This document shows, piece by piece, positions 16,801-24,056 of a stretch of 53,400 bases of DNA. The notes under the pieces were generated by a model. It had not been told where the DNA came from, searched no databases, and saw only the letters and a list, made by a program, of their open reading frames with translations. Made by a program: the position numbers and the translations under genes. The stretch is from Bog-159 sp049511415. Lineage in GTDB: Bacteria; Acidobacteriota; Terriglobia; Bryobacterales; Bryobacteraceae. Each line of letters begins with the position of its first letter. The stretch's first letter is position 1. Location of the stretch: positions 1 to 53,400 of the forward strand of contig JBEKYC010000076.1 of the NCBI GenBank assembly GCA_049511415.1. The letters run 5' to 3'.

Positions 16801-16837
16801 CTGGGCCTCACCGCTTTGGATCACGTACAAGCAATAG
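13802..16837 (+). CDS. secreted WDGS-domain / beta-propeller / PHP-like protein, paralogue 2
   Basis: A 1011-residue exported protein (signal YAFALALAWGVFAGSAVA). The N-terminal domain has ILLGVTDKESVRWDGSLAV. The propeller has at least five blades with a shared pattern, for example GRVWVFWSQNDKGNFDIWAR, GRVWVAWQGWRDGKASIF and GRVTVAWDSYRNGNYDIF. The PHP-like part starts MRGEFHRHSEISMDG (His683, His685), then CCDHDNGDAREYSWW, MYPEGHRNMIF, SHTSATAMGTDWRDND, VEIYQGDRQNYEMP and SSDHISTHMS. It ends VRGEQANGEIVWASPLWITY. It closes the operon sulfatase-dehydratase-thioredoxin-this gene. Paralogue 3 is closely similar over its full length and lies inverted 3 kb further on. Predicted metal-dependent hydrolase; substrate unknown. 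Confidence 0.84.
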   Translation: MTRSFRYAFALALAWGVFAGSAVAQNRVGVRILLGVTDKESVRWDGSLAVRGAQVSAMEPWRFDDSDSITGNAWKAATHPAKLFLGGIFYTPGKTIVANGVVAQLSDAREDATIDVTTAQGNFSFQLSQIPYGKSIALLDGRVQVDRVPPVTRLTDTPEEQDYPSVALDKSGNAWLAYVEFKHAKDHNKIRADHDKPIKDFAPLKQPTGGDQILVKHYDGQKWGAPLAITEPGLDLYRTAIAADGTGRVWVFWSQNDKGNFDIWARAVEKGKPGTRVRITREAGADVDPVAVAASDGRVWVAWQGWRDGKASIFAASQQGSGFGAPMTISSSTGNEWNPAIAADRSGRVTVAWDSYRNGNYDIFMRSSVAGGQWGPETAVAATARYEAYPSLAYDPSGGLWVAYEEGGEGWGKDFGAYNTPGVALYQGRVIRLRGFEPSGRVVETAGDVGTVLPGVAASPYDDPWNAQKDAQDLDNHRDSAKNRRPNQAAANVTAAHNNYPRLLVDASGRIWLAYRTIYPIWWAPMGTVWFEYVVSYDGQSWSKPVFLTHSDNLLDNRPALFSRAGGTLDIVGSSDWRSQYQLVGKRVIELEANMAASLLGPRSVQRSFPLYMDPSIPEDPYNNDLFANEISLGPASGVASVKEAGAAAVSGSTTDPGESQAAQTLRAYRSPAGLHIMRGEFHRHSEISMDGAWDGSIIDQYRYMIDAAKMDWVGCCDHDNGDAREYSWWISQKLTDVFHSAKFTPMFSYERSVMYPEGHRNMIFAQRGVRPLPRLPITEENYTGHAPDTQMLYAYLKFFDGVTASHTSATAMGTDWRDNDPLVEPVVEIYQGDRQNYEMPEAPRSNNGKDSIGGWRPKGFVNLALEKGYKLAFEASSDHISTHMSYCNLYVKDTSREAVLDAFKKRHVYAATDDILADVHSGDYMMGDVFTTTKSPELDVYLKGTAPFSKISIVKDNRYVYTASPGTATVKFSWRDNSAENGKTSYYYVRGEQANGEIVWASPLWITYKQ

Positions 16838-16922
16838 CGATGGTGGGGCGGTCATCCCCTTGCATCCACCCAACTTTTGACCTCAACGAGAGGCATTGTT
16901 TCCGATGGCGGTCTCAGCCCGT

Positions 16923-19066
16923 TTATCGGCCGTGGCACCTCTTGTACTTGCGCTTGCTGCCACAAGGACATGGATCGTTGCGTCCGACTTTCGACTGCTT
17001 TGTGCTCGCCTCAATTGCTTGGCTGAGATTTGCAGGCGGGGCAGCGTCGCGCGCCAAACGTTCCAGATGGTTATCACGCTGCCACTCATGGTCGAGCTTG
17101 AACCCGAACCTGAGTGATTGATCGCTTGGATGAAGACAGACACCGAACCAGGTCTTCGCTTTCTGAATACTTACGAAGCTCGCAGTGACGCCGTAGTTGA
17201 GCCTCCGCCACCGGAAACCCATCGAAGCTGCAATGCACGGTGAACCCACTCTTGGGCGAGTCGAAGCCGAGGGATATGTCGTGCGTCCGCCGATCTCTGC
17301 GCGCCAGTTTGGCAGCCCGATCGATGCCCCTGCTTGCGTCTGTAGTCGCCTTTCCACTCATCGCCAGCAGCAGGAACCCGAAATCGATGACTCCAGGCTC
17401 GGGACGGCTCTCAAGGGCAGTGATGATGCGCCCCACGGTAGTCGAATTCAGGCGAGTGAGAATACCATCAGGCGTCCCCTGACCATTCACGCCGTCTCGC
17501 CGCACTGCCATCGCGACGTCGAGGTCCACGGAGATATCGTCGTCCAACATCAGCATATCGACGCTCTCCTCGATCCACAGGTTCTTCTTCAGGTGATGGG
17601 AAAGGATGACCGTCTCGTGCGTTGCCATCAGCCGTTCCGTGTAGCCGACCCGGCGGTTGATGTAGCTAAGAAAAAGCAGCGGCGATGGGAGCATCTCCGT
17701 TATCGCATCTAGCGCAAAGACATCCAGCACCATAGGAGACTGGATGACGTCGGTTTGCGTGTATTTGAGAAACTGGCGGGACTGAAACTGGAGTGAGGGA
17801 TAGTGGTCGGCGACCACGCACAGAATGTAGATCTCGGACACCCGGTCTGGAACCGGAATCTTCTGGCCGTCGGACCCAACAAGCTTGACCTCGGGATCAG
17901 TAATTCTCTTGGCGCACGTGAGACCCTGCTCGTACGAATCCTGGACACTCTTTTCAAAGTCATCTCGGATTCGGCTATCATTGCCCTTGCGCGATTCCAG
18001 CGTCAGCCGCATCGATTTGGCCTGAACGATCACGGCCCGGTCGCCAAAGAGCACGAGAACGTCGATTTCACCGACCTTCCTCGCCTTTGATTCGAAAATA
18101 TCCACGTTTGTGTGGACGCGCTCCTTGCCGAAAACCAACTCGAGCCGATCACAACAGAAGGTTTCCGTAAAGCGCCCCCGGTTTTGCATTGCAGTGGGCG
18201 CATAAGCCTTGTCAGCCACCATCCAGTAGAATGGCGATTCATAGAGCGCTTCAACGAGGCTGTAGGACTGAAGCAGAACGAATTTACTATCGGATCGGAG
18301 CAGGGGAGTGGCGTTAGCTATGTTGAAGTCATCGAGCGCGCGAAAGGCCCCGTTCTTTTCGGCAGGGGGCAGAGCGAAAGCGTCTAGCACGGACTCCACG
18401 GTTAATTCCTCCATCCCGGATGCCTCGGCAACCTCTCCCACGCAAAAGGTGTAACCGGGGAGGATGCTCCACTCCTCCGGCGGGATCATCGCCATGTGTG
18501 CCCTGGTGTCCATGAGCTTCTGTTCCTGCAGCCGCGAAATTGACAGAGCGATGGTCCTAGCATCGAAGATCGAGAATCCCCGGTGCGCCTTCAACCAGGC
18601 GTCATCTGCCGCGTATTTTGGTGGCGCGCAATCGCGATATTGGAAGCTGTAAGCCGACTCCCCGCCGTAAAAAGATCGCCTCACGTAGGAACTCGCCACG
18701 ACCCAACAGTTCGAGGTCCTCAACGGCAGCGTTGGCTTGTTCCGCTATTGCGCCGGACATGGATGGAAGAAATGTCTCATGCAGCTCCTTGAGCAAGGAG
18801 TCCGTGCGGTCGATCTGTTCCTGCACGGCGTTGGGCGACGGAATCGTCCAATCTATTTCGCCCTGGACCATTAGGCCTATGAGCGTCGAAATCTCGGTAC
18901 GGATGAGGCGGTCGGGTGAGAACACTGCCAGCATGTCCTTCGGGCGCATTTGCCCCGAATAACGAACGATGTTGTCGCGAAAACAGATGTAGGCGAGGGT
19001 ATGAACGTAACCCGGTGACCGGCACAATGCTCTTAAGTCGGCGAAGACCTCCGCCTCGTTCCTCAT
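16923..19066 (-). pseudogene. nuclease-like protein with C-terminal SEC-C zinc motif, broken by two frameshifts
   Basis: Three minus-strand frames join into one protein of about 710 residues. The first (from ATG 19066) runs to GEFLREAIF; removing one base from a five-T run (18669-18673) continues it as YGGESAYSFQYRDC. The second ends after GFPVAEAQL near 17200, where another shift continues as NYGVTASFVSIQ and ends in GRNDPCPCGSKRKYKRCHG, a classic SEC-C metal-binding motif. The centre has ETFCCDRLELVFGKE ... GEIDVLVLFGDRAVIVQAKS, a D-x(n)-Q-x-K pattern like NERD and other PD-(D/E)XK nucleases. I infer a DNA- or RNA-processing, possibly defence-related, protein now inactive, unless the shifts are sequence errors or programmed. 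It lies in a small accessory island with a toxin-antitoxin pair. Confidence 0.75.
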
Positions 19067-19232
19067 TATGTAACATGTTCTCGCGCCACGTCGGCCAAAG
19101 CAATATGAACCTCAGCCTTTGGGCAGGTGCCCGCTCGATCCTGGCTTATAGTCGCTAAGCCTCCGCAGTGCGTCCGACGCCAAGTCCAGATTGGCGTTTC
19201 AGCGTCCCCAAAAAGCGTACAATACGAACAGC

Positions 19233-19448
19233 ATGGTTCTCAGTGCGAGTGAAGAATCGCTCATCAGGGTTGTGCGGCAACTTCCGGCTGACGAGGCCAG
19301 AAAAGTGCTGGATTGGGCTCAGCAGCTTGCGGATCTCGGTAGCGGCCAGCGCGTCGAGTGGTCGGACTCCTGGTCGGAGGAGGATCTCCGAGAAGCGACG
19401 GCCGCGTCTCTAACCCGATTTGACCAGCAGGAGCGCGAAGAGCGTTGA
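19233..19448 (+). CDS. antitoxin-like small protein (DUF2281-like)
   Basis: From ATG 19233 a 71-residue protein begins MVLSASEESLIRVVRQLP and continues ADEARKVLDWAQQLADL, a helical pattern seen in small antitoxins that pair with MazF/PemK-type toxins. The C-terminal half (EWSDSWSEEDLREATAASL) is acidic, as expected of the toxin-binding tail. An upstream in-frame start at 19191 would add 14 residues of poor character. Its TGA stop overlaps the TTG start of the toxin by four bases (TTGA), the usual coupling of such pairs. It likely binds and neutralises the toxin and represses the pair. Confidence 0.65.
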   Translation: MVLSASEESLIRVVRQLPADEARKVLDWAQQLADLGSGQRVEWSDSWSEEDLREATAASLTRFDQQEREER

Positions 19449-19686
19449 GACCCGGCGATGTGGTGGTCGGCGCGTTTCCCGGCAGCGACGCAACAAAGGT
19501 GCGACCTGCCGTCGTGCTCTCGACCAACTTTATCATAGTCACCGGCCTGACGTGATCGTCGGTCTGATCACAACACAGCGGCCGAGGGAATTGGCGCCGA
19601 CCGACTGCGAATTGAGCCAGTGGCGCCAGGCGGGGCTTCATCAGCCGTCGTTCTTCAGGTTGTTTTTCGGTGCGAGCGTGTTTTAG
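19445..19686 (+). pseudogene. MazF/PemK-like toxin, frameshifted
   Basis: From TTG 19445 the frame reads LRPGDVVVGAFPGSDATK and VRPAVVLSTNF, the conserved N-terminus of MazF/PemK endoribonuclease toxins, then meets a TGA at 19553-19555. One extra T in the TTT at about 19532-19534 would continue it as YHSHRPDVIVGLITTQ ... TDCELSQWRQAGLHQPSFFRLFF, the remainder of the toxin fold. The C-terminus then ends early at 19686; another frame continues with VLERDLAQ, so a second lesion is possible. As written the toxin cannot be made. With intact antitoxin upstream, the pair looks like one in decay, in the same island as the broken nuclease-like gene. Confidence 0.68.
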
Positions 19687-19772
19687 AGCGGGATTTGGCA
19701 CAGACTAAGCACCCCCGCGCCGGTTCCAATACTCATGTGGACGTCTCTCCATTACCTTGCCGGGGACAGGGC

Positions 19773-22724
19773 TCACTTACCCGTATAAGTAATCCACATA
19801 GGCGACGCCCAAACAATCTCGCCATTATCCTGCTCGCCGCGCACGTAGTAATAACTGGTCTTAGCGCTCGGCTGATTATCCCGCCAGGAAAAGTCCACGG
19901 ACTCTGTGTTCGGAGCGGTTGAGTAAACGTAACTCCCGTCCTTGATAATGACCACTTTGGCGAATTTCGAGGTGCCCTTCAGCTTGATCTTCAACGAAGG
20001 CGTGTCGGATGTGCTGAATTCGTCTCCCATCACGTGCGTGCCGCTCTCTACATCCGCCAATATGTTGTCCGTGGCCGCGTAGACGTGCCTTTGTTGGAAG
20101 GCTTCCAGCACGGAGGCGCGGTTCACATCCTTGACCAGCAGATTGCAGTAGCTGATGTGCGTCGAGATGTGATCGGAGCTCGATTCAAAGCCCAGGCGAT
20201 AGCCTTTCTCCAGGGCCAGGTTCACGTAGCCCTTCGGCCGCCAGCCGCCAATGGAATCCTTCTCGTTGTTGGCGCGCGGCCCATCCGGCATCTCGTAATT
20301 CTGCCGGATTCCCTGATAGATCTCGACCACGGGCTCCGCGTTGGGATCGTTGTCGCGCCAATCCGTCCCCATGCCGGTGGCGCTGGTGTGCGACGCGGAA
20401 ATACCGTTGAATTGCTTCAGGTAAGCGTAGAGCATCTGCGTATCGGGAGCGTGTTTCACTTCGTTTTCGTCGGATAGCGGCAAGCGCGGCAAAGGCCGGA
20501 TGCCGCGTTGCGCAAAGATCACGTTGCGGTGCCCTTCCGGATATTGCACGCTGCGCTCGTAGGCGAACATGGGAACGAACTTTCCTGGCGCCGAGAAAAT
20601 GTCCGTCTGTTTCTGTATCAGCCACCAGAAATATTCGCGGCCGCTGCCGTTGTCGTGATCGCAGCAACCCACCCAGTTCAGGCCGGCGGCGTCCAGGATG
20701 TAGCGCCATTGGTCCAGTATGGTTCCATCGTTGCCGCCGTCGCTCGATATCTCGCTGTGCCGGTGAAATTCGCCGCGCACGATGTGCAGATTCTTATCCG
20801 GACCCGCGCGATAGTCCGCGAGCGTACGGATGCCCGCCGCATCGGCCGCATCCACAGTCGGCGGTTCGGGCCGCGCCTCGCGGCCTAACGCCACCACCGG
20901 AATGCTTGGATTCCCGGCGCCCAATTCCACTTCGTCGCTCCACAGATCGTTGTTGAAGGGATCGACCGTGGAATTTGGATCCGGGTTTCCGGGACTCGAT
21001 GTGCCCTGCGTGCCATGCCAGATGCGGCGGCCATCGGAGGAATTCACGATCAGCAGTTTCCCAGCGGCGGAGGCCGCCAGAGCCGGACGGTTGTCCAGCA
21101 GATTGTCGGAATGATTCAGGAAGACCGGCCTACTCCAAGCCTTCCCGTCGAACGATACCAGATACTCGGCCCAGACCGTGCCGATCGGGCTGCGCGTGGT
21201 GGGATTCGGCGAACGGAACGCCAGCCAGAATCGGCCGGAGGCATCCACCACCAGGCGCGGCAGAGTGTTGCGAGACGCGCGTGCCGCGTTGGGGAATCCG
21301 CCATCGGGCAATCTCTGCTTGGCGAGCCGGGGATTCGGGTTGAAAGACTCGGAGTCAGCCTGGCTCCCGATGCGGTCGGCGCGCGCACTGGGCACTCCCG
21401 CCAGCGTGGCATCCAGGTCCGAATCGAGCGCCACCAGCCGTCCGTCCGGCTCCAAAGCGCGCAGCCGGACCGCGCGTCCCTGGTACAACGCGATGCCGGG
21501 CGTCACATCGGCGCCGAAATCCTTGCCCCATTCGCGGCCGCCTTCTTCATAGGCGATCCACAGCCGGCCGTTAGGATCGAATGCAATGGACGGGTACGCT
21601 TCATAGGCGGCGGACGCCGCGACGGGCACCTCGGCGCCCCACGAGTTCGACGCCCACGTGCGTGCGTACACATCGTAGTTGCCGTTGCGATAAGAGTCCC
21701 ATGCTATGGCGACTCTTCCGCTGCGATCCGCGGCGATCGCCGGGTTCCATTCGTTGCGGGACGAATTCGAAACTTTCACGGGCGCCGAAAACCCGCTGCC
21801 ATTTTGCGAGGCGGCGTAGATGGCGGCGCGCCCGTCGCGCCAGCCTTGCCACGCTACCCAAACCTTACCCGTTGAGTCGGTGGCGGCCACCGGATCGATA
21901 TCGGACCCCGGCTCTTTCGAGATTTGTACCTGCTCCTTGGGACCGGAATCGTCCACGGCCCGGCCAAAGACATCGAAGTTTCCACCGTGATTCTCCGACC
22001 AGAATACCCAAGCGCGTCCGCTGCCATCCACCGCGACCGCGCTGCGGTACAAATCTCCGCCGGGCGGCGTGATCGCAATCGGCTCGCCCCAGGTTCCGTT
22101 CGAATATTTGCGCGCCCAGATCTGGTCGCCGCCGGGGGCAGTGGTGAACTCGGAAAAGTCTTTGGGAGCCTCCTTGAGCGTCCGGCGCAACTTGATGTGG
22201 TCGGGGTTGTGATGGAACTGCACATAAGCCAGCCAGACTTCGCCATTGCGGCCCGGGGCTAGCGACGGATAGTCTTCTTCTTCGGGAGTCTGCGCCAGCC
22301 GCCGCGCCCGCGGAATCCGGTCGATGAACACGCGTCCGCCGAGCTTATAGATGCCGCTGCTGTAGGGCACCTCTGAGGCGCTAAAGCGAAAATCGCCTTG
22401 CGCCGTCGTGAAATGGAATTCCGTGTTCGCGGTCACTCCGTCCGCGTTCACGATCAAACCATTGGCGACAATAGTGGCGTCACCGGTGGCGTTGGGATGC
22501 GTGGAGATATGAAACAATTTGCCGTCCGTCGCATCGATGGCTTCGAAGCGCCATCCTTCGAGCGTGTAGGTGGCGCCGCCCGTCACAGCGATGGAACCGT
22601 CCCACCTGGTGGTCTGGGAATCATTGACGCCCAACAGGACCCGGTAGGAAGCCGGTTCCTGGCCAAACAACGCCCCCGCCCAAGCCGTTACCGCGAACAG
22701 AAAGATCGAGCCGTTCCGTTTCAT
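19773..22724 (-). CDS. secreted WDGS-domain / beta-propeller / PHP-like protein, paralogue 3
   Basis: A 983-residue exported protein (signal IFLFAVTAWAGALFG). It has the same layout as paralogue 2: VLLGVNDSQTTRWDGSIAV, propeller blades GRAWVFWSENHGGNFDVFGR, GKVWVAWQGWRDGRAAIY and GRVAIAWDSYRNGNYDVYAR, then RGEFHRHSEISSDGG (His654, His656), CCDHDNGSGREYFWW, YPEGHRNVIF, SHTSATGMGTDWRDND and SSDHISTHISY, and an end VRGEQDNGEIVWASPMWITY. It lies 13 bases after the second enolase-family gene, within the operon receptor-dehydratase-this gene. A clear GGAGGTAA-like Shine-Dalgarno precedes the ATG. Predicted metal-dependent, possibly cell-surface hydrolase; the reaction is unknown. Confidence 0.84.
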   Translation of the reverse strand: MKRNGSIFLFAVTAWAGALFGQEPASYRVLLGVNDSQTTRWDGSIAVTGGATYTLEGWRFEAIDATDGKLFHISTHPNATGDATIVANGLIVNADGVTANTEFHFTTAQGDFRFSASEVPYSSGIYKLGGRVFIDRIPRARRLAQTPEEEDYPSLAPGRNGEVWLAYVQFHHNPDHIKLRRTLKEAPKDFSEFTTAPGGDQIWARKYSNGTWGEPIAITPPGGDLYRSAVAVDGSGRAWVFWSENHGGNFDVFGRAVDDSGPKEQVQISKEPGSDIDPVAATDSTGKVWVAWQGWRDGRAAIYAASQNGSGFSAPVKVSNSSRNEWNPAIAADRSGRVAIAWDSYRNGNYDVYARTWASNSWGAEVPVAASAAYEAYPSIAFDPNGRLWIAYEEGGREWGKDFGADVTPGIALYQGRAVRLRALEPDGRLVALDSDLDATLAGVPSARADRIGSQADSESFNPNPRLAKQRLPDGGFPNAARASRNTLPRLVVDASGRFWLAFRSPNPTTRSPIGTVWAEYLVSFDGKAWSRPVFLNHSDNLLDNRPALAASAAGKLLIVNSSDGRRIWHGTQGTSSPGNPDPNSTVDPFNNDLWSDEVELGAGNPSIPVVALGREARPEPPTVDAADAAGIRTLADYRAGPDKNLHIVRGEFHRHSEISSDGGNDGTILDQWRYILDAAGLNWVGCCDHDNGSGREYFWWLIQKQTDIFSAPGKFVPMFAYERSVQYPEGHRNVIFAQRGIRPLPRLPLSDENEVKHAPDTQMLYAYLKQFNGISASHTSATGMGTDWRDNDPNAEPVVEIYQGIRQNYEMPDGPRANNEKDSIGGWRPKGYVNLALEKGYRLGFESSSDHISTHISYCNLLVKDVNRASVLEAFQQRHVYAATDNILADVESGTHVMGDEFSTSDTPSLKIKLKGTSKFAKVVIIKDGSYVYSTAPNTESVDFSWRDNQPSAKTSYYYVRGEQDNGEIVWASPMWITYTGK

Positions 22725-22737
22725 GATCGTTACCTCC

Positions 22738-24036
22738 TTATGCGGTCAAACTCGCCACCGCGGCAGCATCCAACTCGACGCCCAGGCCCGGACCCTCCGG
22801 CGGAGTCAGGTAGCCGTCTTTCGCCACGACGGGATTCTTCACGAGGCGCGCTCCGAAATCGGTTCGCACCTTATGGAAATCGTATTCCTGCGGGTAGCGC
22901 ACATTCTGCGTGGATACCCAAAAGTGCAGAGCGGCCGTCGTCGGGATGCCATTCAGTGTGTTGTGCGAGGCGATGGCTGCTTCAAACAGCGACGCCACTG
23001 CCGCGATCTTCCGTATCTCCGTAATGCCGCCGCAAATGGAAGCGTTGGGCTGGATGATATCGACATGACCTTCGGTGATCAGCCGGTAAAACTCCCAGCG
23101 GTTGAACTGCTGCTCGCCCGCGGCTACGCGCACGTCGATCGCGTCGGCCACCCGCGCCAAACCTTGCAGATCGAATAGCTCGACCGGTTCTTCCAGCCAA
23201 AAGGCATCCAGTTCCTGCAGCTTGCGCCCCACCTTGATGGCCTGCTGCGGCGTGTAGGCGTTGTTCACGTCCACCATGATCTTGAACTCCGGCCCGGTCA
23301 GGCGGCGGATTTCCGCGATCTCTTCGACCGTGTAGTCGGCATCCATGTCCGCATCGTAGCCGCGCGGCGTGGTCACGTGCGTGTGCGCCTTCAGTGCATG
23401 GAAGCCGGCCGGAACCACGTCCTCCACCAGTTGCTGCGCAATGGCCTTGGCCCCGTCTTTGGCCGTCCGTCGTTCAGAGCGGCTGGCATAAACCTGGACC
23501 CGGTCGCGGAACTTGCCGCCGAGCAGGCGATAGACCGGCAGGTTGACGGCTTTGCCCATCAGGTCCCATAGCGCGAAATCGATAGCGGAGATGGCTAGCA
23601 GCAGCGCTCCGTTGGTTCCGTACTTGAGATTGTTGAGATACATCTCCGACCACAAATGTTCGTACTCGAAGGGACTGTGGCCGATGATGACTGGCCTGAG
23701 GACGTTCTCCAGGATGCTGTACAGCACTTTGGGGGTGGCGCGAAAGGTGGTCTGGCCGAGGCCCACCAGCCCCTGATTCGTGCGCACTTCCACCAGCGTG
23801 GTCCAATCCTGGTGGTCGATTTGCAGGATGGTCGCCTTCAGATCGGTGATTTTCAGATTGCCCGGGTCTGCCCCGGCCGTGGCGGCGGTAGCATTCGATT
23901 TTCCGGCCGCGGCCGCCACCAGCGCCGACGCCGCTCCCGAGAGAAACTGGCGGCGCCCGGCCACCGGCGTCTTCGCCAGATCGTGGACCAATCGCTCACG
24001 CGCTTCCCGTTTATGCCCCGGAGCCAACTCCTGCAT
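22738..24036 (-). CDS. exported enolase-superfamily protein (mandelate racemase/muconate lactonizing-like)
   Basis: A 432-residue protein from ATG 24036; the reading frame is open further upstream but there it overlaps the receptor gene and carries no family sequence. Residues 24-45 (PVAGRRQFLSGAASALVAAA) form a Tat-type signal. Enolase-superfamily ligands are Asp256 (IMVDVNNAY), Glu282 (WLEEP) and Glu308 (AAGEQ); Lys216 and His218 lie in ALKAHTH and His358 in SHNTLNG. It is in the same superfamily as the protein at 11387 but a different subgroup (D-x-N instead of D-x-H). It sits 20 bases after the TonB-dependent receptor and 13 before paralogue 3 of the PHP-like proteins. A sugar-acid dehydratase or epimerase acting outside the cytoplasm is likely. 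Confidence 0.88.
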   Translation of the reverse strand: MQELAPGHKREARERLVHDLAKTPVAGRRQFLSGAASALVAAAAGKSNATAATAGADPGNLKITDLKATILQIDHQDWTTLVEVRTNQGLVGLGQTTFRATPKVLYSILENVLRPVIIGHSPFEYEHLWSEMYLNNLKYGTNGALLLAISAIDFALWDLMGKAVNLPVYRLLGGKFRDRVQVYASRSERRTAKDGAKAIAQQLVEDVVPAGFHALKAHTHVTTPRGYDADMDADYTVEEIAEIRRLTGPEFKIMVDVNNAYTPQQAIKVGRKLQELDAFWLEEPVELFDLQGLARVADAIDVRVAAGEQQFNRWEFYRLITEGHVDIIQPNASICGGITEIRKIAAVASLFEAAIASHNTLNGIPTTAALHFWVSTQNVRYPQEYDFHKVRTDFGARLVKNPVVAKDGYLTPPEGPGLGVELDAAAVASLTA

Positions 24037-24056
24037 GATGGCCTCGCACGGATTCG

